A DNA stretch of 7,757 nucleotides, from assembly GCA_024636105.1 (NCBI GenBank), contig JAGXHO010000206.1, positions 1 through 7,757 on the forward strand, written 5' to 3'. The position numbers and the translations under genes were made by a program. Numbering within the stretch: position 1 is the stretch's first letter; every line of letters begins with the position of its first letter. Positions 1 through 6,648 of the stretch are shown here, piece after piece. This DNA is from Trueperaceae bacterium (GTDB lineage Bacteria; Deinococcota; Deinococci; Deinococcales; Trueperaceae). The notes beneath the pieces were generated by a model. It was not told where the DNA came from. It saw only the letters and a list, made by a program, of their open reading frames with translations, and did no database searches.

Positions 1-64
1 GGCTCTCCATCCCGGAAGCGTACCCGCTTCCTACTTAGCGAGCCTGTCCAAGAACCGGGGTCCA
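1..64 (-). mobile_element. Probable terminal end of an IS3-family-like insertion sequence (partial)
   Basis: The block ends on the + strand with TGTCCAAGAACCGGGGTCCA (45-64). Read outward-in on the minus strand it starts TGGACCCC and reaches TTGGACA. From memory, many IS3-family (IS150-type) terminal repeats have this shape: they start with TG, carry a CCCC run and then a GGACA block. GC is about 62% here, against over 70% beyond, and codon use in the overlapping frame is atypical (CTA, CTT, CAA, TCT, CCA). A perfect hairpin lies just inside the end. If real, the element extends left out of the window and its outer edge is near base 64. The other end, target duplication and transposase are not visible, so this rests on resemblance plus the composition change. 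Confidence 0.45.
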
Positions 65-870
65 CCTCTGCGTTCCTCAAGGTCGCCCCGGCTCAGTGGG
101 CGGCGGAGGGTCGGATCACCGCGGCCATCGCGCGCGTCGCGCCGGACCGCGTGCCCGAGGTGCTGGCGCACGGCGTCGCTCGGCATGGTCCGCGGGCGCT
201 GCCGTGGCTGGTGCAGCGGCGCCTCGAGGGCGAGGAGCGCGCGGATCCGGAGGCGGCCGTCGCGGTGGCGGCGGCGATGGGGGAGCTCGTGCGCCGCGCT
301 GCGCCGCAGCTCGCGGGTTGGCGCGCGCTCGGTCTGTTCGACCGGAGCCCGACCGCCACGATCGAGGAGCTGCCGCAGCTCTGGTCGTGCACCGAGCTCG
401 AGCGCCTGGAGCCAGAGGAGCGCGCGGGCCTCGGGGCGCTCGACGTTCGCGTGCGCGCCCGCCTCGCCGACCTGGCGGCGCGGGGCGCGCCCACCGTCCT
501 CGCGCACGGCGACCTGCACACCGGCAACGCTCTGTTCGCCGCGGACGACCGCGCTTGGATCATCGACTGGACCGACGCGGCAGCGTCGTGGCCGGGCGCC
601 GACCTGTTGACGATGGTCGGTCTGGACGCCGACCTCGACGCCCCCTCCACCCGAGCGGTCGTCGACGCCTACCGCGAGGCGGCCGGACCGGCGCTATCGG
701 GGTGGGACGCAGACGCGTTGGCGGCCGGGCTCGCCGCCGGGCTCGCGTTCCAGGCGCTGGCCTACGCGCGGATCGCGGCTGCGGCGCCCGCTTCGCAGCG
801 CTGGCAGCTGGAGGGCACCGTTCGGTACCTGGTCCGGCGGCTGCTCCGGTTGGAGGGGCTCGCGGGCTGA
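1..870 (+). CDS. APH-fold phosphotransferase (aminoglycoside phosphotransferase family), N-terminally truncated
   Basis: This is a kinase-fold enzyme that would transfer phosphate from ATP to a small molecule in the cytoplasm; its substrate cannot be told from sequence. The frame is open from base 1, giving 289 residues in the window. FLKV (residues 25-28) carries the ATP-binding lysine K27, and E36 is placed for the helix-C salt bridge. HGDLHTGN (169-176) is the catalytic loop with D171 as base and N176 for metal binding, and IIDW (187-190) supplies metal-binding D189. Family-like sequence begins around base 70. The first ~21 codons look foreign (see the presumed IS end), and the start, first strand and nucleotide loop are missing. 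The gene is therefore either cut by the window edge or broken by an insertion; I favour the latter. It ends 81 bp before the PHK-like gene on the same strand. True aminoglycoside resistance is unlikely to be readable from this family; sugar, choline or homoserine-type substrates are equally possible. Confidence 0.8.
   Translation, partial: GSPSRKRTRFLLSEPVQEPGSTSAFLKVAPAQWAAEGRITAAIARVAPDRVPEVLAHGVARHGPRALPWLVQRRLEGEERADPEAAVAVAAAMGELVRRAAPQLAGWRALGLFDRSPTATIEELPQLWSCTELERLEPEERAGLGALDVRVRARLADLAARGAPTVLAHGDLHTGNALFAADDRAWIIDWTDAAASWPGADLLTMVGLDADLDAPSTRAVVDAYREAAGPALSGWDADALAAGLAAGLAFQALAYARIAAAAPASQRWQLEGTVRYLVRRLLRLEGLAG
14..31. repeat. Perfect 7-bp hairpin with tetraloop
   Basis: GGAAGCG (14-20), loop TACC (21-24), CGCTTCC (25-31). 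The arms are fully complementary. It lies inside the presumed IS terminus; subterminal hairpins there can shield a transposase start from outside transcripts. No T-tract follows on either strand, so it is not a standard intrinsic terminator. Confidence 0.5.
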
Positions 871-901
871 GGTCCGTTCTGGATCGGCCGGGCACGCGTG
901 C

Positions 902-907
902 TAGCAT
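902..907 (+). promoter_or_regulatory. Candidate -10 element (TAGCAT) for the PHK-like gene
   Basis: TAGCAT matches the -10 consensus at four of six bases (TA, A, T) and stands in an otherwise very GC-rich 81-bp gap. It would start transcription near 914, leaving a ~38-nt leader before ATG 952. No good -35 box is visible. Similar TA-N-N/A-T hexamers precede three other transcription units in this window. The rest of the gap (871-951) holds nothing else I can support. Confidence 0.35.
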
Positions 908-951
908 CGCGCCCGCCCCGAGCGCGCCCCGTGCCCGCCGGGCCCCCCACC

Positions 952-3900
952 ATGGACCGCCTCGACCGCCTCCACGACCAAGTCCGGCGCGTGATCCTCG
1001 CCCGGCAGCACCCGATCACCGGGCTGCTGCCTGCGGGCACCGCGATCAACGCGCACGGCGACTACACCGACGCCTGGGTGCGCGACGTGGTCTACGGACT
1101 GATGGCGCCGTGGGGCGTGGCGCTCGCCTACCGGCGCCGCGACGCCGCTGCCGAGCGCCGCTTCGAGCTCGAGCACGCCGTGGTGCGCGGGTTCCGCGGG
1201 CTGCTGGGCGCGATGATGCGGCAAGCGGATAAGGTCGAGGCCTTCAAGCGCACCCAGGACCCGCGCGATGCCCTGCACGCCAAGTACGGCACGGCGAGCG
1301 GGTTGGCGGTCGTGGGCGACGAGGCGTGGGGCCACCTGCAGATCGATGCCACCTCGCTCTTCTTGCTGCAGCTCGCGCAGGTGACGGCGTCGGGCCTCCC
1401 GATCGTCCAGAGCGAGGTCGAGGTCCGCTTCGTCCAGAACCTCGTCCACTACGTCGGGCGCGCCTACCGGACCCCCGACTACGGGATCTGGGAGCGCGGC
1501 GACAAGACCAACCACGGACGCCCCGAGCTGAACGCCTCCTCGGTGGCGCTGGCCAAGGCGGCGCTCGAAGCGCTCGACGGCTTCGACCTGTACGGAGCGC
1601 AGGGGTCGCAGCGCTCCGTGATCCACGTCGTCCCCGACGACATCGCGCGGGCCCGGGTGGTGCTCGAGGCGATGCTGCCGCGCGAGTCGGCCTCCAAGGA
1701 GGTCGACGCCGCGCTGCTCTCGGCGATCGGCTTCCCCGCCTTCGCGGTCGACGACCCCGACCTGGCCGCTCGCACGCGCGCCGACGTGCAGGCAAAGCTC
1801 GGTGGCCGCTGGGGCTACAAGCGCTTCCTGCGTGACGGCCACCAGACGCCTGCGGAGGACCCGGGTCGGCTCCACTACGAGCACGAGGAGCTCGCGCGCT
1901 TCGCCGGCATCGAGGCCGAGTGGCCGCTCTTCGACGCGTACCTTGCGCTCGACGCGACCTTCCGGGGCGACGCCGAAGCGGCCGCCCACCACCGCGCGCG
2001 CCTCACCGAACTGGCGGTGGCGCGCGACGGGATGGTGCTGTTGCCGGAGGTCTACCGGGTTCCGGACGCCGAAGAGGCCCGAGAGCGGGCCGCGCCGGGC
2101 ACCCGCTCGCGGGTCCCGAACGACAACGTTCCGCTGGTGTGGGCGCAGAGCCTCTGGGTGCTCACCGAGCTCCTCGCCGACGGCCTCCTGGCTCCGGCCG
2201 ATCTCGATCCGCTCGGCCGCCACCTGAGCGTTCAGCGCCCGCGCCGCCCCGTGGTCCAGGTCGTGCTCTTGGCCGAAGACGCCGTGGTGCAGGCGGCGTT
2301 CGCCGACCTGGGCGTCGCGCTCCAGACCCCCGATCAGGTGGCGCCCGTTCGGGTGCGTCGCGGCGAAGCGCTCATGGAAGCGCTGGGTCGCGTCGGGGCG
2401 TCGCCCGAACTCGGCCTGACCGGTCGCCCCGCACGGCGCCCGGGCGGCCTGGCGACGGCGCGCGCGTACCGGCTGCGCGGCGAGCCCTACGTGTTCCTGC
2501 CCACCTACGCCGATGCCCGCTGGTCGCTGCGTTCGCGCGAACCGGCCGTGCTCGCGCACCGCACCCGCGCCGAGCTCGCCTACCTGCATCGCCACGCCCG
2601 AGGGCCCGGTCGGCCGACGTTGACGCTGCTGCTCACCCATGAGCACCTAGGCCCCGGCGTCGAGGCGCTGCGCGACCTGGCGCTCGAGCTCGCGGACGGC
2701 GCCGTCGATGGCGTGCCGGTGCGGCTGGGGGCGCTGGCGACGCTCCTGCCGGGGGCGGCGCACGAGCGCATCGACGACCTCGGGGATTGGCGCGACGACG
2801 CCGACGCGCGCCCGCGGACGGTCCCGGTGCGGCGGCTGCGCAGCGTCGGACCCGGTCGCCCGCTCCCCGTGGACGCCGCGCTCGCGATCGAGTTGGCGGC
2901 GGACGCCGCGCTGGCCGCGCGCCTCGCGGCGGGCGACGACCTCGAGGACCAGGCGGTGGTCCTGGGCGAGCTGGCGCGGCGCTCCGGTCTCGACGCCGAC
3001 GTGCCGCTGACCGGCGGCGCCACGGCGAGCGTGCGGGCGCTGCTCGAGGAGGTCGACGCGGTGGCCGGCGAGCGGCGTGCCTGGGGCGTGGTGCGCACCG
3101 TCGCGGGCCTCCTCGAGCGCCTCGATCCGGCCTTCGTCGACGCGCTCGACGAGCTGCTCGTGGCGCAGAAGGCGGTCGTGCTGGGCAAGGGGTGGCGCGA
3201 GGAAGCGACCGTGGTGCGGCCGCTGCCGCTCGACGAGCTGGCCGCGCGCCTGCGCGCCCCCGGACCGGGCGACGTCCGCGACCGCGCTCTGACCCAGGAG
3301 GTGGTGGTCGCGCTCGCGGACCTGGTGCGCGCCGACCCGGCGCGGTTCCGCGGCGTCTTGACGCTGCGGGTCGGCGCCCTGCTCGCGCTGATGGCGAACG
3401 GGCTCGCCGCCGAGTTCGACGTCACCCCGGACGAGGGGTACGACTTGCTCGCGCGCACGTCGCCGGCGGCGTTGGCCGCTCGGCTCGACGCGGTGCTCAC
3501 CAGCGGCGACGACCTCCGGACGCAGCTGCGCCGGCGCGAGCGGCTGGTGCTCGCCTCGGGTGCGGTGGCGTGGCAACCGATCGTCGAACCCACCGCCCCG
3601 ATCCCGGTCGACGGTTGGTGGCGCTGGCGTCAGCGCGAGGGGGCGCTCACGCGCGTCCCCGCCGGGTTCTTCGCGCGGGTGTGGGAGTTGCTCGGGCACG
3701 CCCGCGGGGTCGTGATCGGCGACAAGCTCGACCGCCGCAACCGGCTCGACGCGAACGCTTCGCGGGCCAGCACGACGGCGGGGGAGAAGACCTTCGCGCT
3801 GCGCGTCGAGCACCTGCTGCAGCGCGTCCCGTCGCCCGAGTACCGGCATCTGACCGTCGAGGCGCTCGAGACCCTCGCCGCGGTGGTGGCGGCCGACCCT

Positions 3901-4140
3901 TCGTTCCGCGTCGACGGCGATCTGGTGGTCGACGTGCTGGTGGGCCACGCCGTCCGTCGGGCCTGGCTCGACGCCGCGATCCACGGTGCGGCCGAACCCG
4001 AGGCGGCGCGCCAGGCGGCGGCCGGCCGCTACGACGCCGACACGGCCGCGGCCTGGGCGGCCTTCTACGACCGCTCGCCCGAAGACGTCGCGCGCTGGTT
4101 CGTGGCGGCGCTGCGGGGCCTCACCGGGTCCGCCGCCTGA
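952..4140 (+). CDS. GH15 / phosphorylase kinase alpha-beta regulatory subunit-like protein, full length
   Basis: This 1062-aa protein follows animal phosphorylase kinase alpha/beta subunits almost end to end (human alpha ~1220-1235 aa, beta ~1093 aa). Residues 1-425 form a GH15 glucoamylase-like (alpha/alpha)6 domain: ITGLLPA (22-28), DAWVRD (40-45), KVEAFK (94-99), WGHLQIDATS (126-135), GIWERGDKTNHG (178-189), NASSVALAKAALEALD (194-209), RFLRDG (291-296), LLPEVY (363-368). E181 and E366 sit where GH15 enzymes keep general acid and base. VVQVVLLAE (434-442), LTGRPARRPGG (489-499) and RAELAYLHRHARGPGRPTLT (539-558) match the PHK middle region. AWGVVRTVAGLLE (710-722), LTQEVVVALA (780-789) and GALTRVPAGFFARVWELL (897-914) match its C-terminal part. 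The multiphosphorylation/calmodulin linker of animal alpha is reduced to ~30 residues (855-887), and the terminal farnesylation CaaX is absent. No signal peptide is seen, so it is probably cytosolic. ATG 952 is chosen because the family begins just before RLDRL; in-frame GTGs at 898 and 931 would add an unconserved tail. No clear ribosome site precedes it. It is either a real alpha-glucan hydrolase or a glucan-sensing regulator; bacteria lack PHK-gamma. The family call is firm, the activity is not. Confidence 0.9.
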   Translation: MDRLDRLHDQVRRVILARQHPITGLLPAGTAINAHGDYTDAWVRDVVYGLMAPWGVALAYRRRDAAAERRFELEHAVVRGFRGLLGAMMRQADKVEAFKRTQDPRDALHAKYGTASGLAVVGDEAWGHLQIDATSLFLLQLAQVTASGLPIVQSEVEVRFVQNLVHYVGRAYRTPDYGIWERGDKTNHGRPELNASSVALAKAALEALDGFDLYGAQGSQRSVIHVVPDDIARARVVLEAMLPRESASKEVDAALLSAIGFPAFAVDDPDLAARTRADVQAKLGGRWGYKRFLRDGHQTPAEDPGRLHYEHEELARFAGIEAEWPLFDAYLALDATFRGDAEAAAHHRARLTELAVARDGMVLLPEVYRVPDAEEARERAAPGTRSRVPNDNVPLVWAQSLWVLTELLADGLLAPADLDPLGRHLSVQRPRRPVVQVVLLAEDAVVQAAFADLGVALQTPDQVAPVRVRRGEALMEALGRVGASPELGLTGRPARRPGGLATARAYRLRGEPYVFLPTYADARWSLRSREPAVLAHRTRAELAYLHRHARGPGRPTLTLLLTHEHLGPGVEALRDLALELADGAVDGVPVRLGALATLLPGAAHERIDDLGDWRDDADARPRTVPVRRLRSVGPGRPLPVDAALAIELAADAALAARLAAGDDLEDQAVVLGELARRSGLDADVPLTGGATASVRALLEEVDAVAGERRAWGVVRTVAGLLERLDPAFVDALDELLVAQKAVVLGKGWREEATVVRPLPLDELAARLRAPGPGDVRDRALTQEVVVALADLVRADPARFRGVLTLRVGALLALMANGLAAEFDVTPDEGYDLLARTSPAALAARLDAVLTSGDDLRTQLRRRERLVLASGAVAWQPIVEPTAPIPVDGWWRWRQREGALTRVPAGFFARVWELLGHARGVVIGDKLDRRNRLDANASRASTTAGEKTFALRVEHLLQRVPSPEYRHLTVEALETLAAVVAADPSFRVDGDLVVDVLVGHAVRRAWLDAAIHGAAEPEAARQAAAGRYDADTAAAWAAFYDRSPEDVARWFVAALRGLTGSAA

Positions 4141-4151
4141 GGTCGGCGGCG
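4131..4151. terminator. Candidate bidirectional hairpin between convergent genes
   Basis: CGCCGCC (4131-4137), loop TGAGGTC (4138-4144), GGCGGCG (4145-4151) is a perfect 7-bp GC stem. It spans the stop codon of the PHK-like gene and lies 10 bp before the end of thiB coming the other way. There is no T-run, so it is only a plausible transcription barrier in the 21-bp gap. Confidence 0.35.
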
Positions 4152-4161
4152 CCGGGCCCGC

Positions 4162-5205
4162 TCACCGCCCGCCCAGCACCACCTCGGTCCAGCGCGCGAT
4201 CCAGCCGTCCACCGTGGCGCCGTCGAGGTTCGCGGGGAGCGGCAGGAGCTCCTCGGCGGTCGGCACCTCGGCGTACTGCTCGAACGCTTCGGGCAGCGCC
4301 ACCCCTTCGCGCACGGGGTAGACGAACATCGACAGCGGCACGTCCGCCTGGAACGGCTCCTGCAGCAGGAAGTCGATCAGCCGGCGCGCGGCGTCCGGGT
4401 TCGCGGCTCCCCGGAGCACGCCGGCGGTCTCGACCTGACGCACGCTGCACCCGGAGCAGCGCAGGTTGACCGTCGGCGGCGCGTCCGGATCGATTGCTTC
4501 TTCGGCGAACAGCACCTCGGCGGCCGGGCTGCTGGCGTACGAGAGCACGATCGGTCGGTCGCCCCCGTAGCGGGTGAAATCGCCATAGTAGGCGTCGCTC
4601 CAGCCGGCGCGCACCACGAGCCCGTTGGCGCGCAGCGCCGCCCACCAGGCGAAGGCGGCGTCCTCGCCCCAGGCGCCGATCGTGCCGAGCAGCAGCGCGA
4701 GCCCAGGGCTCGAGGTGGCCGGGTCGCTCACGACCGTCAGGCCCGCCCAGCGCGGGTCGGCGAGGTCGGCCAGCGAGGTCGGGAGCGGCGTCCCGGCGGC
4801 GTCGAACCAGTTGCGGTCGAGGTTGAAGCCGACGAAGCCGGCGGTGACGGGCGCCACCAGGTCGTCGACGGCCACCCGGTAGGCAGGGAGGACCGCTTCG
4901 AGCTCCCGGCTGCGGTAGGGCTCGAAGACGTCGGCGGCGCGGGCGCGCGCGAGCAAGCCCTCGTCGACGCCGAACAGTACGTCCGCGATCGGGCGGGCGC
5001 GGGTGAGCGCGGCGCGGTTCAGCGCGGCGCCGGCATCGCCGGCCTGCACCAGCACCACCTCGATGCCGGTCTCCGCGGTGAAGGCGTCGAGGACGTCGCG
5101 CGACACCGCGAAGCTGTCGTGGGTCATCAGCACCACGCGTTGGGCGAGGGCGGGCGAACACAGAGCGGCGAGCACGAGCAGCGGCACGAGGCGTCGAAAG
5201 CGCAT
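4162..5205 (-). CDS. thiB: Thiamine ABC transporter, periplasmic thiamine/TPP-binding protein
   Basis: This 347-aa protein captures thiamine or its phosphates in the periplasm and normally hands them to the ThiP permease and ThiQ ATPase. Residues 1-21 are a Sec signal peptide (MRFRR, a hydrophobic core, then ALA before Q22). C16 does not sit in a lipobox. Family blocks follow: THDSFAVS (28-35), ADVLFGVDEGLL (74-85), DPATSSPGLALLL (161-173), AGWSDAYYGDF (200-210), LSYASSPA (221-228), FVYPV (294-298); the same order as E. coli ThiB/TbpA. A CSGC pair (250-253) followed by RQVE is, as I recall, usual in the branch outside enterobacteria. ATG 5205 is chosen because it opens the signal peptide and has GGAAGGA nine bases upstream; longer starts would run into the riboswitch. 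The upstream TPP riboswitch independently supports the function. It is alone: no permease or ATPase gene follows, since the PHK-like gene converges 21 bp beyond its stop. Confidence 0.93.
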   Translation of the reverse strand: MRFRRLVPLLVLAALCSPALAQRVVLMTHDSFAVSRDVLDAFTAETGIEVVLVQAGDAGAALNRAALTRARPIADVLFGVDEGLLARARAADVFEPYRSRELEAVLPAYRVAVDDLVAPVTAGFVGFNLDRNWFDAAGTPLPTSLADLADPRWAGLTVVSDPATSSPGLALLLGTIGAWGEDAAFAWWAALRANGLVVRAGWSDAYYGDFTRYGGDRPIVLSYASSPAAEVLFAEEAIDPDAPPTVNLRCSGCSVRQVETAGVLRGAANPDAARRLIDFLLQEPFQADVPLSMFVYPVREGVALPEAFEQYAEVPTAEELLPLPANLDGATVDGWIARWTEVVLGGR

Positions 5206-5214
5206 GGCGAACCG

Positions 5215-5234
5215 TCCTTCCGTCACCTGGAGGG
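5215..5234 (-). promoter_or_regulatory. Ribosome-binding site of thiB inside a putative sequestering hairpin
   Basis: On the minus strand GGAAGGA (5221-5215) lies nine bases before ATG 5205. Just upstream, CCCTCC (5234-5229) can pair with GGAAGG (5221-5216) across a 7-nt loop, with five of six pairs and one C-A mismatch, which would hide the site. The loop plus the CTCC bases can instead pair with the 5' strand of the riboswitch. This suggests translational control; it is my inference from pairing by eye. Confidence 0.5.
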
Positions 5235-5270
5235 GGATCTGCACTCGCATGCGTTCAGGAGGGGTCGTTC

Positions 5271-5360
5271 GCGTCACGCTCCCTCCGCCCGCACGACCGG
5301 GTTCAGGTTCCGAGGGTGTCTCTCAGCCCTCGCGCATCGCGGGGGCACCCCTGGTGACGC
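5271..5360 (-). promoter_or_regulatory. TPP riboswitch (THI element) upstream of thiB
   Basis: All conserved parts of the thiamine pyrophosphate aptamer are present on the minus strand. P1 is GCGTCAC (5360-5354) with GTGACGC (5277-5271), seven perfect pairs. P2 is GGGT (5350-5347) with ACCC (5317-5314), and the P3 arm is CCCCCGCG/CGCGAGGG with one mismatch. The pyrimidine-binding CTGAGA is at 5326-5321. AACCTGA is at 5309-5303. P5 is CCCG/CGGG (5301-5298 with 5291-5288). The pyrophosphate-side GCGGAGGGA is at 5288-5280. It sits 65 bases before the thiB start. No terminator hairpin with a U-run follows, so control is more likely at translation: high TPP should switch thiB off. Confidence 0.95.
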
Positions 5361-5364
5361 CGAC

Positions 5365-5370
5365 AGTCTA
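5365..5370 (-). promoter_or_regulatory. Candidate -10 element (TAGACT) for the riboswitch-thiB transcript
   Basis: TAGACT on the minus strand lies about five to seven bases before the first P1 base, so the transcript would begin essentially with the aptamer. Its first three bases are also the TAG stop of the MFS gene. No clear -35 box is seen. Read-through from the MFS gene is the alternative source of this RNA. Confidence 0.4.
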
Positions 5371-6648
5371 CCCGCCCGCGTCGCCCGAAGCGGTCGGGCG
5401 CGCGCGGCGCGGGACCCGCCACGCGGCGAGCACCCCGGTGAGCGCGAAGAGCACCGCCGCCGCCAAGAAGACCACCGAGTAATCGGTGCCGACCGGTTCT
5501 CGGCCGACGACCACCGCGGCGACGAGCGCCCCGCCGACCACGGGCGACACCGCCCGGGCGGTGGACACGATCGCGTTGTCGAGTCCGTACACGCTGCCGG
5601 CCTCACCCCGGTCGGTCAGCTGCGCGAGCATCGCCGAGATCGCCGGCAGCACGCCGCCGATGGTGGCGCCCGTCAGCGCGTAGAGGGCCACCAGTTGCCA
5701 CGCCGAATCGACGAAAGCGATCGGCACGTAGACGATCGCGGTGGCGAACGAGCCCGCGATCAGGATCGGCCGGTGGCCGATGCGGTCGCCCAGCTTCCCC
5801 AGCGCGATCGAGGTGAACGTGCCGGTCGCCGAGGCGGCGCCGATCGCCATCCCGGTGACGATGCCGGACGTCGCGGCGCCCGCCATCAGACCGGTCACGA
5901 AGAGCGGCAGGAACGGCACGATCATGGTGCGCCCCATCCAGGCCGAGAAGCGCACGAGGAACACCACGCCCACCCCGGGTGCGCGCAGCACGTGCGCGAA
6001 GGCGGCCCCCATGCCGCCGACCATGCTCCGCTCGGTGCGCGCCTGGGGGGTGAACGACTCGCGCACCAGCGTGCTCACCAGCACCCCGGCCACGGCGAGC
6101 AGGACGGCGGTCAGCACGAAGGCGGCGCGGTACCCGAAGGCGTACTCGAAGAGCCCCCCGAGCACCGGCCCGACCGAGACGCCGGCCCAGAGCGCGGTCT
6201 GCATCACGCCCATCGCGTACCCTATCCGCTCCCTGGGCGCGGTCGAGGCCACGAGCGACGTGGCCGCCGACACCACGCCGGTGATCAAGCCCTGGAGCAG
6301 GCGCAGGGCCACGAGTTCCTCGGACGAGCGCACGAAGGCCATGAGCAGGATCACGGCGGCGCCGCCGTACATCGCCCGTTCGACCATCGGTTTGCGACCC
6401 CAGCGGTCGGAGAGCGCCCCCCAGATCGGCGAGGCGATCGCCATCGCGACCCCCTGGACGCTGAACACCAGCGTCACCATCAGCAGCACGGGCGCGCCGG
6501 TGCTGCTGCCGAGGTGCTCGACGAAGTTCGGGAGGAACGGGAAGATCGTGGAGAAGCCGATCGCCGACAGCAGTTGCGCGGTGAACATCACCCACAGCAC
6601 GCGCCGCCAGCCGCTCGGGGCGGGGGAGGCGGGGGGCGCGGCGACCAC
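5368..6648 (-). CDS. MFS transporter, DHA1 family (MdtG-like drug/solute:proton antiporter)
   Basis: This is a 426-aa inner-membrane protein with about 12 hydrophobic helices, the usual size of DHA1 exporters that expel drugs or metabolites in exchange for protons. Motif A of the first half is WGALSDRWGRK (76-86), between helices 2 and 3. The antiporter motif C in helix 5 appears as GVSVGPVLGG (156-165). The second half repeats motif A as LGKLGDRIGHRP (283-294). A loop around 195-215 separates the halves. The overall pattern resembles MdtG-type multidrug exporters; substrate is unknown. GTG 6648 is the only usable start after an in-frame TAG (6676-6678). The RDD gene ends 37 bp upstream on the same strand, so the two may be cotranscribed. 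The stop overlaps the candidate promoter of riboswitch-thiB. Because the riboswitch lies downstream of this gene, TPP should not control it. Confidence 0.88.
   Translation of the reverse strand: MVAAPPASPAPSGWRRVLWVMFTAQLLSAIGFSTIFPFLPNFVEHLGSSTGAPVLLMVTLVFSVQGVAMAIASPIWGALSDRWGRKPMVERAMYGGAAVILLMAFVRSSEELVALRLLQGLITGVVSAATSLVASTAPRERIGYAMGVMQTALWAGVSVGPVLGGLFEYAFGYRAAFVLTAVLLAVAGVLVSTLVRESFTPQARTERSMVGGMGAAFAHVLRAPGVGVVFLVRFSAWMGRTMIVPFLPLFVTGLMAGAATSGIVTGMAIGAASATGTFTSIALGKLGDRIGHRPILIAGSFATAIVYVPIAFVDSAWQLVALYALTGATIGGVLPAISAMLAQLTDRGEAGSVYGLDNAIVSTARAVSPVVGGALVAAVVVGREPVGTDYSVVFLAAAVLFALTGVLAAWRVPRRARPTASGDAGG

Noticed and set aside
898..951. GTG 898 (or GTG 931) as the start of the PHK-like gene, adding 18 (or 7) residues
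   Set aside because: The extra residues are an R/P/A-rich tail without family similarity, the 898 codon lies upstream of the candidate -10 box, and PHK-type proteins begin close to the RLDRL block right after ATG 952.
901..2646. Long minus-strand frame of 581 codons opposite the PHK-like gene
   Set aside because: It has an R/V/G/H-rich composition typical of antisense frames in GC-rich genes, with no recognisable domain, while the plus strand has clear homology.
1..4140. The APH-fold kinase and PHK-like protein as a bacterial phosphorylase-kinase holoenzyme
   Set aside because: The kinase has the HGDLHTGN loop of small-molecule kinases rather than a protein kinase signature, and its gene appears truncated. 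Adjacency alone is not enough.
5158..5205. ThiB as a lipoprotein through C16
   Set aside because: The residue before the cysteine is leucine (LAALC), which does not fit a lipobox; an ALA cleavage site follows at 19-21.
5206..5277. N-terminal extension of thiB to 5277 or 5250
   Set aside because: The extension would run through the riboswitch P1 or its expression platform. The signal peptide and the GGAAGGA site both fix the start at 5205.
5368..6648. MFS gene as a riboswitch-controlled thiamine transporter
   Set aside because: The riboswitch lies downstream of this gene on the same strand, and the protein has drug-antiporter motifs A and C.
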